Source: Annulohypoxylon bovei var. microspora (taxonomy: Eukaryota > Ascomycota > Sordariomycetes > Xylariales > Hypoxylaceae). From it: DNA of 64,000 bases. The stretch lies in NCBI GenBank assembly GCA_022836615.1, contig MU405294.1, positions 105,009 through 169,008 of the forward strand. The letters are read 5' to 3'. The notes under the pieces were generated by a model, which searched no databases, had not been told where the DNA came from, and worked only from the letters and a program-made list of their open reading frames with translations. Each line of letters opens with the position of its first letter. Position 1 is the first letter of the stretch. Of this stretch, positions 45,480 through 58,255 are shown in pieces. Position numbers and translations under genes: made by a program.

Positions 45480-47309
45480 ACTGAAGAGCTTTTATCTGAT
45501 TCGGTCGAATATGGACCTAATATTTTGGTTGGTTTTTTGGTGTCAGTGGAACTGGGTGTTCGAAGATCTTGATATTCCGTTCAATGCTGAAGGAAAGTAC
45601 CTCATTTACTACGAGGGAATAGGAGATACTTATATCAAAATCAAGGCTCCCATACTGTTACCATGTTCGGCGTCAATGGCTTAGGCTCGTCCCGACCGGG
45701 AGCTCGCGCGCATGACGCCGACATAAATTAGGGTTACTATCTAGCTTATGCAATAGTTGTGGTTTTTTTTGCCTGAGATCACATAAGAATTGGCTTAAAA
45801 CGTCAGCAATGTGTAGACAGATACATGGTTCTTACGTAGCTGCGGGTCGGTGGGGTGTTAAAGAAGTCGGCGGGCTGGTGATCGCGACGGACCGGCACCG
45901 TTCTCAAGAGACCCATAATACACTAGACGAGCCTACATATTGCGTGGCAACCCTGTCACTTGCTAGCTAGCTGTCTCTATATCTCCGTACAGGAATCAAA
46001 ATGCAATGTGACAACCCCGGTCTGGCTCCTCTAATGTGACATCGCGATGCTACAGTAAAGCCTTATATTCGCTCTTGTGGTGTAAACGCATGTAAGCGAA
46101 TGCGTACCTTAAGTCGTTAAAAGAAATACGAATAGCATGGATTAGAATTCTTTCTATCTACTACTTGAAAATATCTATCCCATTCGGCTTCACCCATACC
46201 CGGGCTATGGCCGCCAAGGAACATTGGTCCATGTAGAATGGGAAAGTTGATGTGTAATGGTTTTCGGGTGGAAAATCATTTTATTGGCTAAATCCTTTTG
46301 ATACGGTTTAGGTGTGTAAACCTAGTGGAATCCTTCAGTTTATATTATCTACATGGTTGTGCGACACCGATTAAGTATCATTCATTCATTGGTGCCTTTG
46401 AAGGGGCGACAACAACCTCTTCAAAGTCTAGGTACCTAGGTAGGTAGTTACTTGTCAAGAACTATAATCTTACGCAGATGTATAATTGGTATCGAATCAA
46501 CAAATTATTTGCCTATACTACCTAGGTATATACCTATGCTTTCAGCTATTTAATATGTATTATTGATATTATTGTGTTGAGCTTACCTACTTGGTTACCC
46601 CTTTTTATGTATATGTAATTGGCCCACTATTACCCGGTTGGAAGTTAAGCTTAATCTCCATCCTAACTTCAATGTAGTAACCCCGATTATTTTTTTACCA
46701 TTAAGTCGTTTGGATGAATAATTTGCGTTAGGAATTTGTGACTATGCTCATATGTTTATGAATACTTAGATAAGTTTGCAGATTTAAGAAACACCCAAGC
46801 ATGAGTCGGACCCGAAAAGCTGTGATGGGATTAGATGTGGACCCATATACCTAGCTCTTCGCAGGAGGATTGGCATAAGCTTAACTGCCGAGATTACTGC
46901 TGCGCGGCCCTTTTGGGCGAACCATTATCTGTAGATGATTACTACACATTTCAAGGTTGGAAAGACATATCATCGACTTCAAAACTAGGTGCTTATTAAT
47001 ATAAGGGGTAAGATACTTAGGTGGTAAAAGTTTATAGTTATGACATAATAACTATAAATTTATTTATATGCTGATGTTTTTATTTACAACTTTACCTATC
47101 ATTGTTAAGTTTTTTTTGTAATGCAAAGATAATTGCAGGGTTATATGCATGTTGGAGCCCTAACCCCTCCTCTTCGATATAACTGTGCCCAATGAATCTA
47201 CCTACTTACCTACCTATGATTAGGTATATAAACTCTTGTTGTATGAGCTTTTCAATTCTCCCATAATCCAAGTAGCCGTTGTAGTGTTGCAAAAAGCCAT
47301 CAACAGGAA
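45480..47309. other. Intergenic, 1.8 kb without a gene
   Basis: AT-rich spacer between divergent O-methyltransferase and SDR genes; only short frames. Palindromic TACCTAGGTAGGTA motifs occur near 46430-46448 and 46518-46535. Confidence 0.55.
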
Positions 47310-48456
47310 ATGGACTACTCTAATCTTGACGCCGTGACCTGGCCCTACCAGCTTACAAAAGCTGTTCATCGAAATTTATATGCTGCCCTGGATCCCTCTA
47401 GCCCTGAACTTTCGGCGGAGGGTAAGACTGTTCTCATTACCGGTGTTTCCGGTGGTGTTGGAAAGGCAAGCAATAAACTACGTCTCGGTCCCTAGTACCT
47501 ACGACATAGCCTACTAATTCTCTATCCACGTAGGCAATTGCAAAAGCTTGGTCCGTCGCCGGAGCCTCAGCTATCATTCTCACTGGACGCAAAGTAGATG
47601 TATTGAACGTCGTTGCTACCAAAATCAAGGGAGTTGCCAAAACACCCACCATTAAAATTGTTGTCCAGCCTGCGGATCTTACTTCAGAGTATTCGGTCCA
47701 GCAGCTTTGGGATAGGGCGGCAAAAGACGTCGGGAAAATTGACGTTGTCATTAACGATGCAAGAGCCATGAACTACGCCCCGGTTGGAGCGATTGAGCCA
47801 TCAGAATGGTGGAATGATTACGTTAGTTAACTATTCAATCTCGGATGTTATGTTTAGAGAATATTTCTAACTTTGGATGCAGGAAGTTAACGTTAAGGGA
47901 CCTTACATGATGTGTCACTATTTTCTTAAACAGGCCGAGGGAACGGGTAGTATCATTTTCGTTGGCACTGGTGCTGTTGGCAGCACATACTTGAATGTGA
48001 GTTCATATATCTCTAGTAAGCTTGCTCAGACTAAGCTCATGGAGTTTGTTCATGCTGGTAATCTATACCCCTATCTGGCCATACTGTCTATGCTAACTAT
48101 GTCACATCAGAGCACCCTAACATTCGTACCTTTACTTTGCTTCCCGGCCTGTTGAAGACCGACATGACCGCTGAAGTTTTCTTGCCTTTTGCGCGAGATG
48201 ATCCTATGCTATCTGGTGGCTTGTCTCTATTTCTCTGCACGCCAAGGGCAGAGTGGATGCGAGGTTCCGTTATGAGTGTCAACTGTATGCCTGTATCTCC
48301 TTAAAGCCCACCCACCTATTGAAGGATGCTAATGGTATCGCAGGGGACATTGAAGAGATGGAAGCCCATAAAGATGAGATTCAAAGAGAAGGTCGAAATA
48401 AGTTGACATTCCTAAATGCAAAACTAGGAAAAGGTGGCCATCCTTGGGAGACGTGA
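47310..48456 (+). CDS. Classical SDR oxidoreductase with a GC-AG intron
   Basis: Five exons (47310-47465, 47534-47821, 47883-48057, 48111-48284, 48344-48456) give 301 residues. The cofactor motif 'VLITGVSGGVGKAIAKAW' is split by an intron that starts GC (AAG|GCAAGC) and ends GTAG, a recognised minor GC-AG class. Next come 'IDVVINDARAMN', the active-site 'YISSK' (Tyr and Lys of the YxxxK pair), 'TFTLLPGLLKTDMTAE', and the C-terminal 'NWDIEEMEAHKDEI' and 'GKGGHPWET'. Related fungal SDRs often sit in secondary-metabolite loci, but the substrate is unknown. The NAG motif reads 'NDA', a mild change. Every junction keeps frame, so despite the short exons the gene looks intact. Confidence 0.85.
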
Positions 48457-48745
48457 TGCTAGTCGCGACCCCTGAAGGTGGAAAAGGGGGCGGGGTAAAA
48501 TGTCCGGTACCACATATCCCAATACGACAGGGCTCCAGCTGCCTGTTATTAGCCTCTCCCGCAGGCCTAATAGTGATCTCTCCGCTAAATTTCAGTGGCT
48601 AACCGTTATAGCCCAGGGCATTCAGCCACTGAGATAAATACGGTATTGATTCACGGTTAGATATGCGAAACTTTTGGCCTTGGACTTCGTAAGCAGGGTT
48701 GCTATATTCCACCATGATCTGTATTTTCAACCAATACCAGTAAAA
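48457..48745. other. Spacer between convergent SDR and MFS genes
   Basis: 3' flanks of two converging genes; no gene seen. Confidence 0.4.
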
Positions 48746-50344
48746 TCAGTGCTGGTACTTATAAGTCGGTGCTCGATCAGAAAATTCGACTGGCTCTAAA
48801 GTCCTCCCTTCGCGAACTTCGTTCTTAAGCGACTCGCGACTGTAATAGATGTACCTAATAATCCACCACGAGCAAAATGCGACACATATCGCCCCAAGAC
48901 TCCACGCGTGACCGAGTGTATACCCCGGGGCCATCGTCTGCGGATAGATCTGCCCCGAGATGATTCCACCTATATTTCCTATCGACAGAGCAAGCCCGAG
49001 AGAGGCGGCACGCTTACCGTCAGGGGCGGAGTTAGTCGAAAGCCAGGCTATATTCGCACCACCCATAACCCACACGCAGGTAGCAATAACGAAACAAGCA
49101 AAGTACTTGACTCCGACCGAGAGGTGTTCGCCACCCAGAAGAATCGAATAGCCCACCACACCAAATGGTGCACAGAGAACACAGGCTATGAATCGTCTTG
49201 AGAACCGGTCGGACAAGTATCCTACCACGGCGTAGACGATAGAACCCCAGAAAAACACCGGGATGCTGAGGTATTGGGACTGCTCGACACTGAAGTTGAA
49301 ACCAAAACGCAGGATAATGGGTAGGAAGACACTGAAGCCATACAAGACGGTCAAACACATAATTTGAATGAGCGTATGTAGCCAAGTCTTCACATCCTTG
49401 ATGGCCATCATAAATTCCGCGCGGGTGTAGTGTCCTTTCCCTCCGCTGTACGCTTCAGTGAGCTCCGCACGCTTTCGCATAACCGCTCGATCGTCCTCAT
49501 TAAGGAAGTAAGCTGTGGTATAAGATGACGGGATGATAAAGTAGCAGGCACCAGCGATGGCAACAGTTACGGAGCCCTCAATGATGTATAGCCTAATGAT
49601 GGTATATTAGTATCAGTTAGGTTGTGTGATTCTGCTTTGGCCGTAACTGACCACCTCCACCCGGGATATCCTGCCTTTCCATCCATGAATAAGATGGCGT
49701 ATGCAATCAAGCCACTAAATGCACTTGAAACGGATGAAGCAACTACGACTTCAGGTCAGCTACTCTAAACAGAACCCCTAAGTACCTAGGCGTAGGCATG
49801 TCATACTAAACAAGTAACTTATCCTCAATCCAATCTCTTCTCTCTTATACCAATTCGCCAACATTAGAGTAAGACTAGGCATCAAGACCCCCTCAAACAT
49901 GCCCATTAAGAGGCGGCACGCCGCAAGGTCCCCAAAATTCTTTGCGAAGCCATTTCCCAGGCACGCAAGTCCCCAACACGCCGCAGCCGCAGGAATAAGG
50001 CGATGAAAGCCCACTCGCTTCACGATCAACGCGGCGGGGAACTCCGAAAGGATGTACAGCGGATAGAAGAGCGAGATAGCGGTATTGAGCTGTGTGCCGA
50101 CAAGATGCAAATCGGTGATCATCCCCTGAGTCGCGGCGAAGCCGATGTTCCCACGGTCCAGAAACGATATGAGCTGTAGGACGATGAGGATCGGGCAGAC
50201 GTAGAGGTCGAGCTTCGCGACGACGCGGGCCTCGCGCCGCTTGAAGTCGGCATCTTCGACAGATGACGCGATTTCGACCTGCTGGAATTGGGAATCGAGT
50301 TCCGGTTTCACGGGGAGGTCGTCGGACCCACGGTGAGCGCTCAT
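48746..50344 (-). CDS. MFS transporter, anion:cation symporter (allantoate-permease/Dal5-like) family
   Basis: Three exons (49807-50344, 49655-49742, 48746-49592) give 490 residues. After a ~45-residue cytoplasmic N-terminus with 'RREARVVAKLDLYVCPILIV', about 12 membrane helices follow. The MFS/ACS motifs seen are 'FLDRGNIGFA' in helix 1, 'RLLMGMFEGVLMPSL' in helix 4, 'EEIGLRISYLF' after it, and 'GYLSDRFSRRFI' between helices 8 and 9. Family members import organic anions such as allantoate, nicotinate, pantothenate or biotin precursors; the substrate cannot be told. It converges on the SDR gene and is near the O-methyltransferase, so it may serve that group. Confidence 0.9.
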
Positions 50345-51223
50345 GGTAGGTGGTTAGATAGGGGCGAAGATGCCATTCGACGACTGAATATCTAAATGAA
50401 TGTTGACGCAGCCAAGCTCTCAACGAAGGGTTTCAATCTGTTTTATAAACAAGGAATCTCAAAATACCCCAACGTTCCATCCGGTATAGTCGGTAATAAG
50501 TTGTGTGTCCTGGTCTGTCGGCATTGCTGCTATCCAATCTTCGCGATACGCCAAGCAAGCATTCACACCCAAATTCTATACCCTGGACAACGACAGGGGG
50601 GTTCCTTAACTCCTCAAGAAAGTTCCCTCGAAACATAACAGGGTTTAAGCAAAGTGTGATGCAATAATGTCTATGTTGTGTCGACAAGATGGGTTAGAGA
50701 TATTGTATCTTGAACTCGGCATCGATTTATTATACGCCTGGGTACCTATCTTAGAGATAGACCGAAGAGCTAGAGTTGCCTTCTGCCTAAGAGGTTAGTC
50801 AGCTCGTCTCATCCCAGAGCCCAGGTGTCGCGATTGCAACCCCGCAGGCAAGCCAAGATATTTCATGATTGACTCCAATAGGATTCAGTTCCCGCGAGCT
50901 GATGATCTCCCCATGCTCGGCAATCTATAAGCTAGGCAGCTGAACTCTCGGCACCTTATGGAGCTGGAAACTAATTCTGTTATACCTTCGGAGTATTATT
51001 CGTTATAGTGATGCCCCTAAATCTCACCTGAGCTTATTATTTTTATTTGATGGATTACATAATCAGACCCCTTTTCTCAATGTTGCTATCCCCTTAAAGA
51101 TTGACATAGGCATACACTACCTAACTAGCAGATGAACAATTTAGATTCATGGCTAACAAGTCCTATTGCAAAATTGCAATCAAATGACGGCATACCATGA
51201 CAAACTGATTACCGTCGAAGATT
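50345..51223. other. Intergenic
   Basis: Promoter of the MFS gene and 3' flank of the next minus-strand gene; no convincing frame. Confidence 0.45.
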
Positions 51224-52306
51224 TCAATTTCCTAAATCGGCCGTAAGAATGTCATCTACCTCTTCAGCATCAACCTGTGCATCATTAAATGTAGTTCTCA
51301 AATGATGGATTGTGTAAGCCAGCTCCCTGCCACTTTCCATGTGCGGCAAATCATCGAATGCGGATTCAACTTCTTCGAGTGCAGAATCTGCGCGCTTCAA
51401 ACAAGAGACAAGACGCTGGATAGATCGTCTAGCTCTGCTGCGTTTAGCCGAGTCCGCCTCGGATGCATCCACTCTAGAAGTACGTGCTTTACTAGGAGTT
51501 CCCGGGATGCTGAACTCGGACGATGCGGCAGAGAGGGCAGAGGACTCGGATTTGATCGTCCCTGTGCTAGGGGTAGATTGACCGGTAGGCGAACTACGCG
51601 AGCCCTGAAATGTAAATAATGGTAAAGGTTCTTCTTCGAGTTTTACTTCGTGCCTAGGGCTAGATGAAGAGGCAGAGGTCCTTTGCTTGGGCATCTTAAG
51701 GAACGGGTGGTTCGATTGCGGTGGCTGCACAGTCCCAGCTGTCGTGTCGTGTCGTCCACCGTTACGTTTGTCTACCTGTGAGTCCAGGCTTGATTTCGAG
51801 ATGTTTTCTGGCGACTTTGGAGTTTTGTTCTTGGGCACAGTTACAGGTTCCTCCCTCGGGGTTGGATCGACTGTCTTCGACCTAGGAAAGTTAGACCGCT
51901 CACCCCTATTTCTATGAAATCAAATGACTAGGTATATTCCCACTTACCCGAAGCTTGCTCTCTTCAGTGCTTCTTCGCCCAATTCACCGGCCGTATTCTT
52001 AAGTTTACGTCGTACTTTATCCTCGATTAGGTCATGGACGTTCTCTCCGCAATCATTCTCAATATCCTCATACCCATCAAGATTGAGCTGGACGAGTAAA
52101 GGGGTAATGTTTGCGTTCTTGAATCCAAGGCCGACTGTTTCTAGAAATTTCACGAAGCACACTCTCTGGTATTTGTCCCATGAGAACCTAACGCTAGAGA
52201 CTAAGTCTCGGGCCTTCGTGCCTCCCCATACAGCCGAGTCGGGTGATCGGGTACGAGTATTCTTTGGGTCTCCCGTTGACGATACATTGGTGGGTTTCTG
52301 GACCAT
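51224..52306 (-). CDS. Hypothetical protein, Ser/Pro-rich, unknown function
   Basis: Two exons (51948-52306 and 51224-51911; 36-nt intron) give ~348 residues. I do not recognise the family. Residues ~35-120 look folded ('RFSWDKYQRVCFVKFLETVG', 'QLNLDGYEDIENDCGENVHD'). The middle (~120-250) is Ser/Thr/Pro/Lys-rich and probably disordered, with possible phosphosites ('TPSKARTS', 'KSPEN'). The last ~90 residues are helical and charged ('RRSIQRLVSCLKRADSALEE'), perhaps a coiled coil. The intron is very short but has a GTAAGT donor and a CATAG acceptor, and it joins two compatible frames. This is the last gene before the AT-rich desert. Confidence 0.65.
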
Positions 52307-53095
52307 GACTGCTGTTACGCTGTTGTTTTTCAGTAGTCAAAGGGTTACAGCACTAAATAACGATGAGAAGGAATGAAATGTGGAGGGATTTCAACGTTCG
52401 GATGGTGGAGAGGGACTCTTTAAGAGGAATACCGTAAGACATAATCGCCAATGCGGACAAAGTTCAAGCTAGGTATCTAGAACTAAACTTAGACAATTCA
52501 CTTCTGACTCGCTTGCCTATGGTATCGGTCTTATGTAGCTTTGTTTAAGCAGTCTCGGAGAATATTTCTACACTACTATGACACAGCTCTAGGTTATATT
52601 TTGCACTGGGATGGAAATAGTGTTTAAAACGCCCTGTAAATATTTGTGAGATTTGAAGCTATTTAATACGGGTAATTATAAGTACATCTTCTTATAGTTG
52701 AGAAAGGGGCGTTTACTTCATATCAAGCCAAGGTACGTCTTAAATGTATTGTGTAAACGCAAAGTATAACCAACGCACTGATTCCCTGTGCTCACCTAGG
52801 TACCTAGTATTGTGGAATGATAAGTTGCATATTCCATACAATAACCTTCGTACTATGTCGAAGCCATTAGAAGTAAAGCGATGTGTGTGGGAGGGAACAT
52901 GATATCAGATATTTCAGACAAAGGAGAACTATTCGTTATCGGGGTATTTATATAATGGGTAGAAAATACTTTTATTAGGAATATCATCCTACCCCGTTAG
53001 TCGCATAAGAGTCCCCTGAGCACAGGGGTGGGCATTCTGTTGAAACCACCTCGTCGACTAGCTCGGACCACCTTTAAAGGCGTTCTAAGGGGTTT
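52307..53095. other. Last ordinary-composition intergenic DNA before the AT-rich desert
   Basis: Normal base composition, no gene. TACCTAGTA-type motif near 52797-52809. Composition changes abruptly around 53095-53110. Confidence 0.5.
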
Positions 53096-54949
53096 AAATC
53101 TAAAAAAATAATTTGCTAAGATTATTTTTAATTAATTAACTTAAATAAGTTAAATTATTCCATTTAAAAGTTCAGTTTTAAATCGTTTTAAATATAATTT
53201 AAAATCGAGCTTAAATTAATTTTATAATTATTTAATAATTAATTATAAATTTAATTAATAAAAAAATTCGTAACTTTTATAATTAAATATAAAAATCATG
53301 GTAACTTTTATTTTATATTATAAATATAAATTAATTAATAAATATATTTAATTATTATTTTAAAAAATTATAATTAACTTTTAATGTTTAAACGCTTTAA
53401 TTTTTTTTATTATTATTAATAATTAAATTTTAAAGTTTTTAATCTTTTTAAAAATAATATTTATAATTAATTAAAACTTTTTTAACATAATAATTAATAA
53501 AATTAAAACAAGGATTAACTTAAATATACTTACCATTTAAATACGCTTAATTACATTTATTATAATTAAAAAAATTATATATTAATTAAACGTTTATAAA
53601 TAAACATATATTTAATTAATATAAATATTAACATCCATTATTATTATAATAACATTTAACATAAATATTATTAAAATAATTAAATAAAACGATGTAATTC
53701 CGAAAAAGGTTTTAATTTATTTTACAACTTTTATAAACGTATTTTAAAGGTAAAATAATATTAATAATTATAATATAAATAATTAATATTTATTAAAATT
53801 TATAATTAATATAATTAAAATTTAAAAAAATAATTAAAATTTACTTTTATAATTAAAAGCAAATAATTAAAATTATATAAGTTTTAATTTTTAATAATAA
53901 CATTTTTAATAATAAATTTAATTATTAAAAAAAATACACCATTTAACTTTAAGTTATAATTATAATTAATTAATTTTATTAAATTAATATTTAATAAAAT
54001 TAATTAAATATACATTTAAATTTTAAATTATTAAAGTAATAGTTTTATTAATAAACGTTTTTTTAATCTTTATTAAAATTTAAATAATATAATTAAATAT
54101 ATTAATATTATTCGTTACTTTTAATTAATTATAATTATTATTAATTAAAGAATTAAAAAGCGTTGTAAATCGTATAAAGAAATATTTTTTTTTTATTAAA
54201 TTTTAATTAAAGGTTTTTATTTAATTTTAATTAAAATTAAGCTTATTATTAACGGAATTATTAAACTCGCCGTTTTATATAATAATATCGACATTTCGTT
54301 TTTAATAAAAAGTATTTTAAATTAAGTTAACTTGCCGTCGATTCGACCATTTTAAGTACATTTTAAAAATTAACATGGTAAAATCTTTAAGTATTATCGA
54401 TTCGGTAAATAAAAAGGATTTAAAAGGTTTAAAATAAATGGTGAAAAAATGAATAATTAAAAAATAAAATTATTTAAATATTTAAATATTACGTTTTAAA
54501 TATATTAATATTTATTATTAATAATTATGTATTAAAAAATCATAAATATTATTTAATTTATTTTTAATAAAAGAATAAATATTTAATATCATTTATATAT
54601 TACTTAAAAAAAAAAAAAAAAAAAAAATTATTTAAAAATTAATTAAACTTATTTAATAATATTATTAAATATTAATTTAATATTTTATTTATGATTTATA
54701 TAAATAATATTTATTTATTTATTAATGGTATATATTATAATCATTATATATTTTTAATAAAATAATTCTTTTATATGTAATAATTATAATTAAAACATTA
54801 ATAATTAATTATAAAAAAAACATGGTTTAAATATACGTGGCGTAAACGTAAAATTAATTAAATTATTTAATTATGCCTTATTACGTTTAAATGTAATAAA
54901 AGGCAAGTTTATACTTATTATAACTATTAATTATTAACATAATTAAAAA

Positions 54950-55658
54950 AGAGCAACACTAAATCTGCAGTGCCTATTGGCTAAATCTGCAGTACACAGC
55001 CACTGTGGCGAAGGTCCGGGCTCAATCGGTACACGTTTCGTCATACAAATCCCCATACAAATGCAAGTACTCTTTTTAGCCCCTGCCAGCCCTTCCCCCA
55101 TCAAACATACCCTCCAATTCAATCAATTATTTCCGCCTCAATAAAATTTCAACAATTACGAAAAGGTAATCATTATAACTGCGTTAAAAGGGCTATCTTT
55201 TAATCAACTTTGCATGTTTGCAATCCTTCATTTAGTCAGGTAAATCCAATTGAAAGCTGGTCACTTGTCCATGCGATCGCATACCTGGGCCACACCTACC
55301 CAGCACACGGTCGCATGTGTAAAAACAGTCCAGTTTCAAAGGTGTAAAACATGACGTATACTGGTCTTAGAAACATGGGATCTGGTTCGTTGGAAAAGGC
55401 TTTGAATACAATTGTATAATACCAACTTTATATTAATTGAAACAATTCATCAGGTACGATGCGGCGGCTTAAAGTTGTGGTTGAAATCGGGTGAAATTGG
55501 TGTTCCTGGCCGTGGCGCTAGTCGGAAGTGGCTAAAAGAGATACCTTTGTTTGTATGTGGGATTGTATGGCGAGATTTGTACCGATTGAGCTCGGACCTT
55601 CGCTGTGGCAGTGTACTGCAGATTTAGCCAATCAATACTGCAGATTTAGTGTTGCTCT
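54950..55658. mobile_element. Non-autonomous inverted-repeat (MITE-like) DNA element
   Basis: Terminal inverted repeats start AGAGCAACACTAAATCTGCA at both ends and match for at least ~85 bases with few changes; weaker inverted similarity continues to ~140 bases. Each end holds two direct copies of TAAATCTGCAGT. TAAAAA abuts both ends and may be a target duplication, though in AT-rich DNA this could be chance. No transposase is encoded in ~0.7 kb. Composition is near normal, in contrast to the flanks. Confidence 0.82.
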
Positions 55659-55882
55659 TAAAAAAATACCTTTTCAAGGTATAATATTTAATTATTATTT
55701 AATAAAAATTAAATTAAAAAATTAAAAATATTATTTTATATAATGATTATATAATGAATTTATTAAGGTTTTAATTATTTATTATATAATATGGATAAAG
55801 TTAAATAAAAAATATTAAATGTTTAATAAATAATGTATATATGTAACTTATTTAAATGGGTAAATATATTTATTTCAACGAG

Positions 55883-56022
55883 TTCAGCCCACAATTCGAA
55901 GAACGAGCGGGCTGCGCCCGCTCGCGCCCGCGCCCGCTTTAGCTATATGGCTTTAACGGCCATGGTTTGTGTTATTATATCTGTGGGGCTGAAGCGTGGC
56001 GTTCTTCGAATTATGGTCTGAA
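55883..56022. mobile_element. 140-bp miniature inverted-repeat element with GC hairpin
   Basis: TTCAGCCCACAATTCGAAGA at the left end and the reverse complement TTCAGACCATAATTCGAAGA at the right end define 23-bp inverted repeats with only three differences. Inside is a perfect hairpin GAGCGGGC-TGC-GCCCGCTC followed by gcgcccgcgcccgc repeats. The interior contains no gene. Surrounded by extreme AT-rich DNA. Confidence 0.7.
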
Positions 56023-56625
56023 TACAAATGGGTCTAAAAAAATTTATATGTTAATAACATCCACGATTATTTTTTTATGCGAAGAAATTTAACGTTAAAA
56101 TATGTATTTAAAATCGAAAATTTTCAAAAAAGTTTAATAATGTTTTTAATTATAATATTATTATAATTTATATAATGCTTTTTAAAATAATAAAATTAAA
56201 TATATTATGCTTTATAAAAGCCTTGTAATTATTTTTAAAACCTTTTTAATTAATTTAACGTATGTAAAAATTAATTTAAACCGATGTTACGACCACCATT
56301 TTCCTTATAAAAAAATCTTTTATAAAAACCATTATTATATAATTAAAAAAAGTTGGTAAATTTACGAAATATATTTATTAATTAATTTCTTTGTATTTAA
56401 TTTATTTTAAATAATTTTACGTTTAAATTATTTATATGTTAATTTATTATAATTAATATTATGTTAACATTTTTTATTAAAACGCGATGTGCGATTTAAA
56501 ATGCGACTTAAAACGCGATTTAAATTACGATTTAAAGGTTATATAAATTTAAAAAAAAGTTAATAAATATTTTTAACATATAAATTATTACTTATTTAAA
56601 AAAATATATTATTAATTATATAATT

Positions 56626-56676
56626 AAAAGGTCGATTAAAAGGTCGATTAAAAGGTCGATTAAAGGTCGATTAAAA
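56626..56676. repeat. 12-bp tandem repeat in AT-rich DNA
   Basis: Four copies of a unit close to AAAAGGTCGATT, the last with one A fewer. Confidence 0.8.
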
Positions 56677-58158
56677 AGTGAGGTTTTTTTTGAAATAATA
56701 AATAATAAAATTAAAAACCATTGGTTTTTAAATTAAACTTTAAGAATTCGTGGGGTGGGGTAAAAAAAAAGATATAACGCGTTTAATTAATTAAAAAATA
56801 ATGTGATTAAAAAGGTACAAACGAAATTCCCAAATATTAGTTTAAGCTCGTTGAAATAAAAATATATGTGAAAATTTATAAAAAAAAAAAATGAAAAATG
56901 ATAAATTTACTTAAAAAAAAATAAAAAAAAAAAGGGCGGGAAATGTGTATTTTGTTTTGGTATTAAATAATATGTAAATAATTATTTTATTATTAAGTAT
57001 TTATTTATATAATATAAATATTATTAATATTATAATTTTATACTTTTTATTATTAATTTCTTTTTAAATTTAAGCTTTTTATATAATAATTAAATTAAGA
57101 AATGTGCCATATTTATAAAGATTAATAATATAATTAAAAATCTTTTTATTAAATTAATTTACCTATAAAAATATTTAAATATATTTCGATTTTATAATAA
57201 ATTTTTTTTTATTTTTCCTATAAATAACTTAAATATTAATTTAATTTTAAGTATATAATTCCCATGTAACCGATTATAAAAAAAATATAAAAAATGATGA
57301 AAAAATAATGAATGGTATATTTAAAGGATTAAAAGTTTAATACGCGATAATATAATGGTTATTTAAGTAATTAACGAAAAATTATTAAATAAAAAAGGTA
57401 TTATTATTAACCTTATTATTCCTTAACTTAATAATTTATTACCATAATAATATATTATTAATAATATTAAATATATATTGCAAAATATATTTTTAATTTA
57501 TTAATTAATTTTATTAATAATAACATTTATTTTATTTATTTAAATAAAAGTTATACCATTTTAATTATCCTTTTTTAACGGTGTTAAAAAATAAACCGAA
57601 TTTGTAAATAATACTTTTTTAATATTAAATAAAAAAATTATTAATATATTATTAATTAATAATGTTTTAAATGATTTATAAGTATTTATAAGTTATTTAT
57701 CCGCTTTTTTAAATAAAAATTCTTAATATATAAACGTATTATTAATGGGTATATAAATTACATTTTTCTTTAATTCCAAGGTTAATTAAATGTTTATTAT
57801 ATATATTATAAATGTTAAAAAAAAAAAAATAATTATATATTACTTATATTTTATATGTTAAAAATTAACATTTAAAAAACTTAACGCGACTTAAATAAAA
57901 ACTTATTATTTTAAATTTATTTATTACTTAACATTTTATTAAACGTAAGTTATATCTTTAAAATAAATTTAAAACTTATTAATTAATTTAAATTTATTTT
58001 ATAAAATGTAAATCTTTATTTTTAATTAATAATAATATATTAAAAAATCATTATATTTAAGTAAACCGGTAAGTTAATAAAACCACGTTAATAATAATTT
58101 AACATTATTTTAATAATGTTATAATAATATAATAACGGTGTGAACATAATATGAATAT

Positions 58159-58255
58159 GGTGTGGTAATAATGTGGTAATAATGTGGTAATAATGTGGTA
58201 ATAATGTGGATATAATGTGGATATAATGTGGTGATATTATGGTTATAATGTAATT
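58159..58255. repeat. 11-bp tandem repeat in AT-rich DNA
   Basis: About four copies of GTGGTAATAAT followed by two of GTGGATATAAT and decayed units (gtggtgatatt, atggttataat). Confidence 0.85.
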
